From: Octadecabacter dasysiphoniae | GTDB lineage: Bacteria > Pseudomonadota > Alphaproteobacteria > Rhodobacterales > Rhodobacteraceae | DNA length: 64,000 bases | NCBI RefSeq assembly: GCF_021532615.1 | Contig: NZ_JAKGAQ010000001.1 | Coordinates: forward strand, 1-64,000 | Reading direction: 5' to 3' | Shown here: in pieces, positions 61,569-64,000 of the stretch | Layout of the letters: every line of letters starts with the position of its first letter | How positions within the stretch are numbered: the stretch's first letter is position 1 | The notes under the pieces: generated by a model | What the model saw: the letters and a program-made list of their open reading frames with translations, nothing else | The model's database searches: none | What the model was told of the DNA's origin: nothing | Translations under genes and position numbers: made by a program

Positions 61569-63557
61569 ATGTCACTGGATGATAAAACAACACGACCGAC
61601 ACTGGACGGGGTGGACCGGATTGACGAAGCCATTGAACGCCGCGCCGCCATGACCAGAGTGTCCGCGAAGCGCCCTTTGCGCAGCGTGACCTCAAACAAA
61701 GAAGAACAGCTTTATTCAAAAGCTCAGCCTTCCAACTTTACCAAAGGCCTGGAACACAACGACTACGGCCTTGTGGAGCGAGAGCAATACGAAGCTTTTG
61801 TCAAAGATCTGACGTCGCCGAACCCGAAAATGGATGGCCCGCAACACACGGGCGGGCGGCGCTGGGAAAGCCCGCTTGCAGGGCATTACTTTGAAAACGA
61901 AGGACCGGACCCTGCGCAATTCACAATGGCCCCAGCCCCCAAACTGGGTGACAGCGAGCTGTGTTTCGAAATGGCATCGGTCTATGTGATGGCACTGCTG
62001 CGCGATGTGTCATTTTCCGATTTGTCCAATCCGGAATTTAAGACTGAATGGGTCTATCCAGACGGGCACCCGAAGGCTGGTCAAAACGCCACAATCCAAG
62101 ATTTTGTTGATGAGTTGGGCAAGCTGTCATGGGCCAATCCGAATGAGACACCACGCGGATTCAATTCAGGTTTCTTGACCGATCATGAAGTGCGGCGTCG
62201 AACTGCGCTTTGGGGGAGCGCCGGACAGCTTGACGTCGGGACGGTGTTTCGTGGATCGACGGCCGGTGCAAAAACGGGCCCCTATCTGTCGCAATTCCTG
62301 CTTTTGGGCACCGGTGATCGCGCCGGAAACACGGGCAATATCCTGAACGGTCTGATCACCTACGGGGTCCAGACCATCGATCAAAGGATCGCACGCAACA
62401 CTGCAAAGATCGACTTTATGCAGACGTGGGAAGACTGGTTGGCAGTCCAAAACGGGGTGGATGCAAAGTTTACGGATGAGCATTGGCGCGACTGCAAGGG
62501 CCTGATGGCGACCCCGCGCGATTTGGCGACCTACGTGCACTTTGATCAATTGTATCAGGCCTATCTGAACGCTGGCATGATGATCGACATCCAAGGAGGC
62601 AAGGTTGACCGCGGTGCTCCTATTCAAGGCGTGCCGGAAGAGGTTGATGGTGTCCCCAAAGACTCAAAGCGCGGTGATACGTCCCAAGGGTTCGCCACGT
62701 GGGGTGGGCCGCATATGCTCAGCCTTGTGACCGAAGTTGCAAGTCGCGGGCTTCGGGCTGTGCGTCGCCAGAAGTTCCAGCTTCACCGCCGGGCGCGCCC
62801 CGAAGTCTTGGCCGCACGTCTGGCACAGGTTCATGCGGGTGCGCACAATGGGATAGACAAAGGTGCCGTAGAGCAGATCAAGTTGATGCTGGGCGAGCTT
62901 GGGGCCGGTAAGCCTGCGGACGATACAAAGCCAGGCGTGATTTTGCATTGGATCAACCAAATCAATGCAGCACCTCTGACGATTGCCGGAACTGACCACG
63001 CTGACGCCAATTTCTTGTTGCCGATGGCGTTTGCCGAGGGGTCCCCGATGCACCCGGCCTATGGTGCTGGCCATGCCACGGTCGCAGGTGCCTGTGTAAC
63101 GATCCTCAAGGCGTTTTATGACAAGGGCGAGACGATGAAAGGACTGTTTGGCCTGGACACGTTCTATCAGACGAACCCCCATATGGACGGTCTGGTATCC
63201 GCAGGCGCCATGCCACAAGACACACTGGTCAGTGATGAGCTGGACAAACTGGCAGCTAACATCGCGATCGGGCGCAACTGGGCTGGTGTGCATTACTACA
63301 CCGACTACTACGATAGCCTCCGGCTGGGTGAGCGGATCGCGGCTGGTGTCTTGGAAGAACAAATGCTGACCTATAACGAGCCGGTTTCGCTGACATTCAA
63401 AGACTTTGATGGTCACGAGGTCGAAATTGCGTTCAAGGGCGGCAAGGGTGACACGCCAACCTTGACCTCAAGCGATGGCGGTGACTGGTGGTCGCGCCCG
63501 GTAGAGGGGTTCTACGACACGTTGGTGGCGGCGGCCGACGATACGCCGTTGGATTAG
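61569..63557 (+). CDS. Vanadium-dependent haloperoxidase-like protein
   Basis: 662 residues. Vanadate-site residues expected for the bromoperoxidase type: K402 and R410 in RRQKFQLHRRARPE, H502 in HPAYGAGHATVAGA, and R569 and H575 in IGRNWAGVHYYTDYYD. The PSGH-type serine is alanine here (A500 in GAGH), a change I recall from some cyanobacterial enzymes. There is no N-terminal signal peptide. It would oxidise halide with peroxide and halogenate organic compounds. This is the second PAP2-superfamily protein of the operon. Confidence 0.85.
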   Translation: MSLDDKTTRPTLDGVDRIDEAIERRAAMTRVSAKRPLRSVTSNKEEQLYSKAQPSNFTKGLEHNDYGLVEREQYEAFVKDLTSPNPKMDGPQHTGGRRWESPLAGHYFENEGPDPAQFTMAPAPKLGDSELCFEMASVYVMALLRDVSFSDLSNPEFKTEWVYPDGHPKAGQNATIQDFVDELGKLSWANPNETPRGFNSGFLTDHEVRRRTALWGSAGQLDVGTVFRGSTAGAKTGPYLSQFLLLGTGDRAGNTGNILNGLITYGVQTIDQRIARNTAKIDFMQTWEDWLAVQNGVDAKFTDEHWRDCKGLMATPRDLATYVHFDQLYQAYLNAGMMIDIQGGKVDRGAPIQGVPEEVDGVPKDSKRGDTSQGFATWGGPHMLSLVTEVASRGLRAVRRQKFQLHRRARPEVLAARLAQVHAGAHNGIDKGAVEQIKLMLGELGAGKPADDTKPGVILHWINQINAAPLTIAGTDHADANFLLPMAFAEGSPMHPAYGAGHATVAGACVTILKAFYDKGETMKGLFGLDTFYQTNPHMDGLVSAGAMPQDTLVSDELDKLAANIAIGRNWAGVHYYTDYYDSLRLGERIAAGVLEEQMLTYNEPVSLTFKDFDGHEVEIAFKGGKGDTPTLTSSDGGDWWSRPVEGFYDTLVAAADDTPLD

Positions 63558-63588
63558 GCATGACACCCTAGCCATCACCAAACCCCAT

Positions 63589-63629
63589 GCCGGACCCGTT
63601 CTTCTCCCGACGGGTCCGGCGCAATTTTT
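63589..63629 (+). terminator. Rho-independent terminator after haloperoxidase
   Basis: GCCGGACCCG (63589-63598) pairs with CGGGTCCGGC (63611-63620), ten bases each with a twelve-base loop, then GCAATTTTT. Strong stem with T run. It separates the haloperoxidase-like gene from the next membrane protein gene. Confidence 0.75.
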
Positions 63630-63667
63630 CAAAATTCTTCAATATATCTAAATGAACGGAGGACGTC

Positions 63668-64000
63668 ATGGAAACACGATCAAAACTCACAGCAAGTCTT
63701 TTAGGGGCCCTTGTGCTTATCGGAGTATTCCAAGCCCCAATGGTCGACCTTTTGGAACTGGATGCCACTCAGGCGATCACCGCGGGCGCGGCCAACATCA
63801 TATTGGTCTTTTTTGTACTGGCGCTTTTGATTGAACGTGCGTGCGAGGTGGCAATGAACTTGCTAACTGCATCAGGGGCCGTACCCGCAGAACGCGCATC
63901 CGAACCCGGCAATGCAAAGTCCGATCGTAAGATGGTTTCGATATTTGTGTGTTTGGCTTTTTCTATTGTGATTTCGCTCGCTGGCGTCCGCCTTGTCGAA
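63668..64000 (+). CDS. Membrane protein, partial (3' end outside window)
   Basis: Starts at ATG 63668 after GGAGGACGTC; 111 codons are visible. It has three hydrophobic segments (SLLGALVLIGVFQAPMV, IILVFFVLALLIERACEVAM and VSIFVCLAFSIVISLAGV) and a charged loop between the second and third. No family recognised from this part. It follows the haloperoxidase terminator and may be a late member of the same cluster. Confidence 0.65.
   Translation, partial: METRSKLTASLLGALVLIGVFQAPMVDLLELDATQAITAGAANIILVFFVLALLIERACEVAMNLLTASGAVPAERASEPGNAKSDRKMVSIFVCLAFSIVISLAGVRLVE

Overview
The window looks like chromosome of a marine alphaproteobacterium of the Roseobacter type (Rhodobacteraceae). This rests on protein families rather than a marker gene: LuxI-type autoinducer synthases, RTX/FG-GAP exported proteins, a DUF932 plasmid-type gene, a GcrA-like mini-protein and many decayed IS3, IS5 and IS21 elements. 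Heavy IS decay would fit a genus such as Octadecabacter, but that is a guess. There is no rRNA, convincing tRNA or CRISPR array.

Layout. 1-2.3 kb: C-terminal end of a CdiA-like polymorphic toxin, a small immunity candidate and a broken pertussis-toxin-like ADP-ribosyltransferase cassette. 2.8-6.5 kb: AEC permease, a DUF932/aminotransferase chimera and an AbiE toxin-antitoxin operon with repeated operator motifs. 6.6-16.9 kb: accessory region with a LuxI-RTX chimera, an intact LuxI paralogue, small unknown genes, one copy of a three-gene small-protein module (minus strand, third gene frameshifted), a large glycosidase-like RTX protein and a small RTX protein. 17.1-19.5 kb: debris (IS5 remnant, TraG hybrid, Fic pseudogene, truncated IS3 copy).

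19.9-30.6 kb: exopolysaccharide locus (Wza-like exporter, Wzc-like kinase, glycosyltransferase, sulfotransferase, flippase-like and polymerase-like membrane proteins, NAD-dependent epimerase, priming sugar transferase), interrupted by a decayed IS427-group element next to a lysR remnant. 31.2-34.1 kb: IS scrap yard (IS21, IS3 and IS5 pieces). 34.2-34.9 kb: the intact copy of the three-gene module.

35.5-51.3 kb: a catabolic block. A seven-gene minus-strand operon encodes a polyamine-type ABC importer, an acetylpolyamine amidohydrolase with every known active-site residue at the reference position, an amidase and a carbon-nitrogen hydrolase. Divergent from it run a flavin monooxygenase, RidA, DUF1028, aldehyde dehydrogenase, LysR regulator, a TMADH/DMADH-family flavoprotein and an M20 deacetylase. 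Together they suggest uptake, deacylation and oxidation of an N-substituted or acylated polyamine. 51.8-55.5 kb: TetR gene between two copies of its probable operator, with two small target genes, then an aminotransferase and an ornithine cyclodeaminase homologue.

55.8-64 kb: a SARP-like regulator divergent from an operon with a PAP2/haloperoxidase-fold protein bearing a GGAT tandem-repeat N-terminus, an overlapping subtilisin-family protease, a small unknown protein, a vanadium-haloperoxidase-like enzyme and a membrane protein cut by the window end. I do not recognise this set as a described system.
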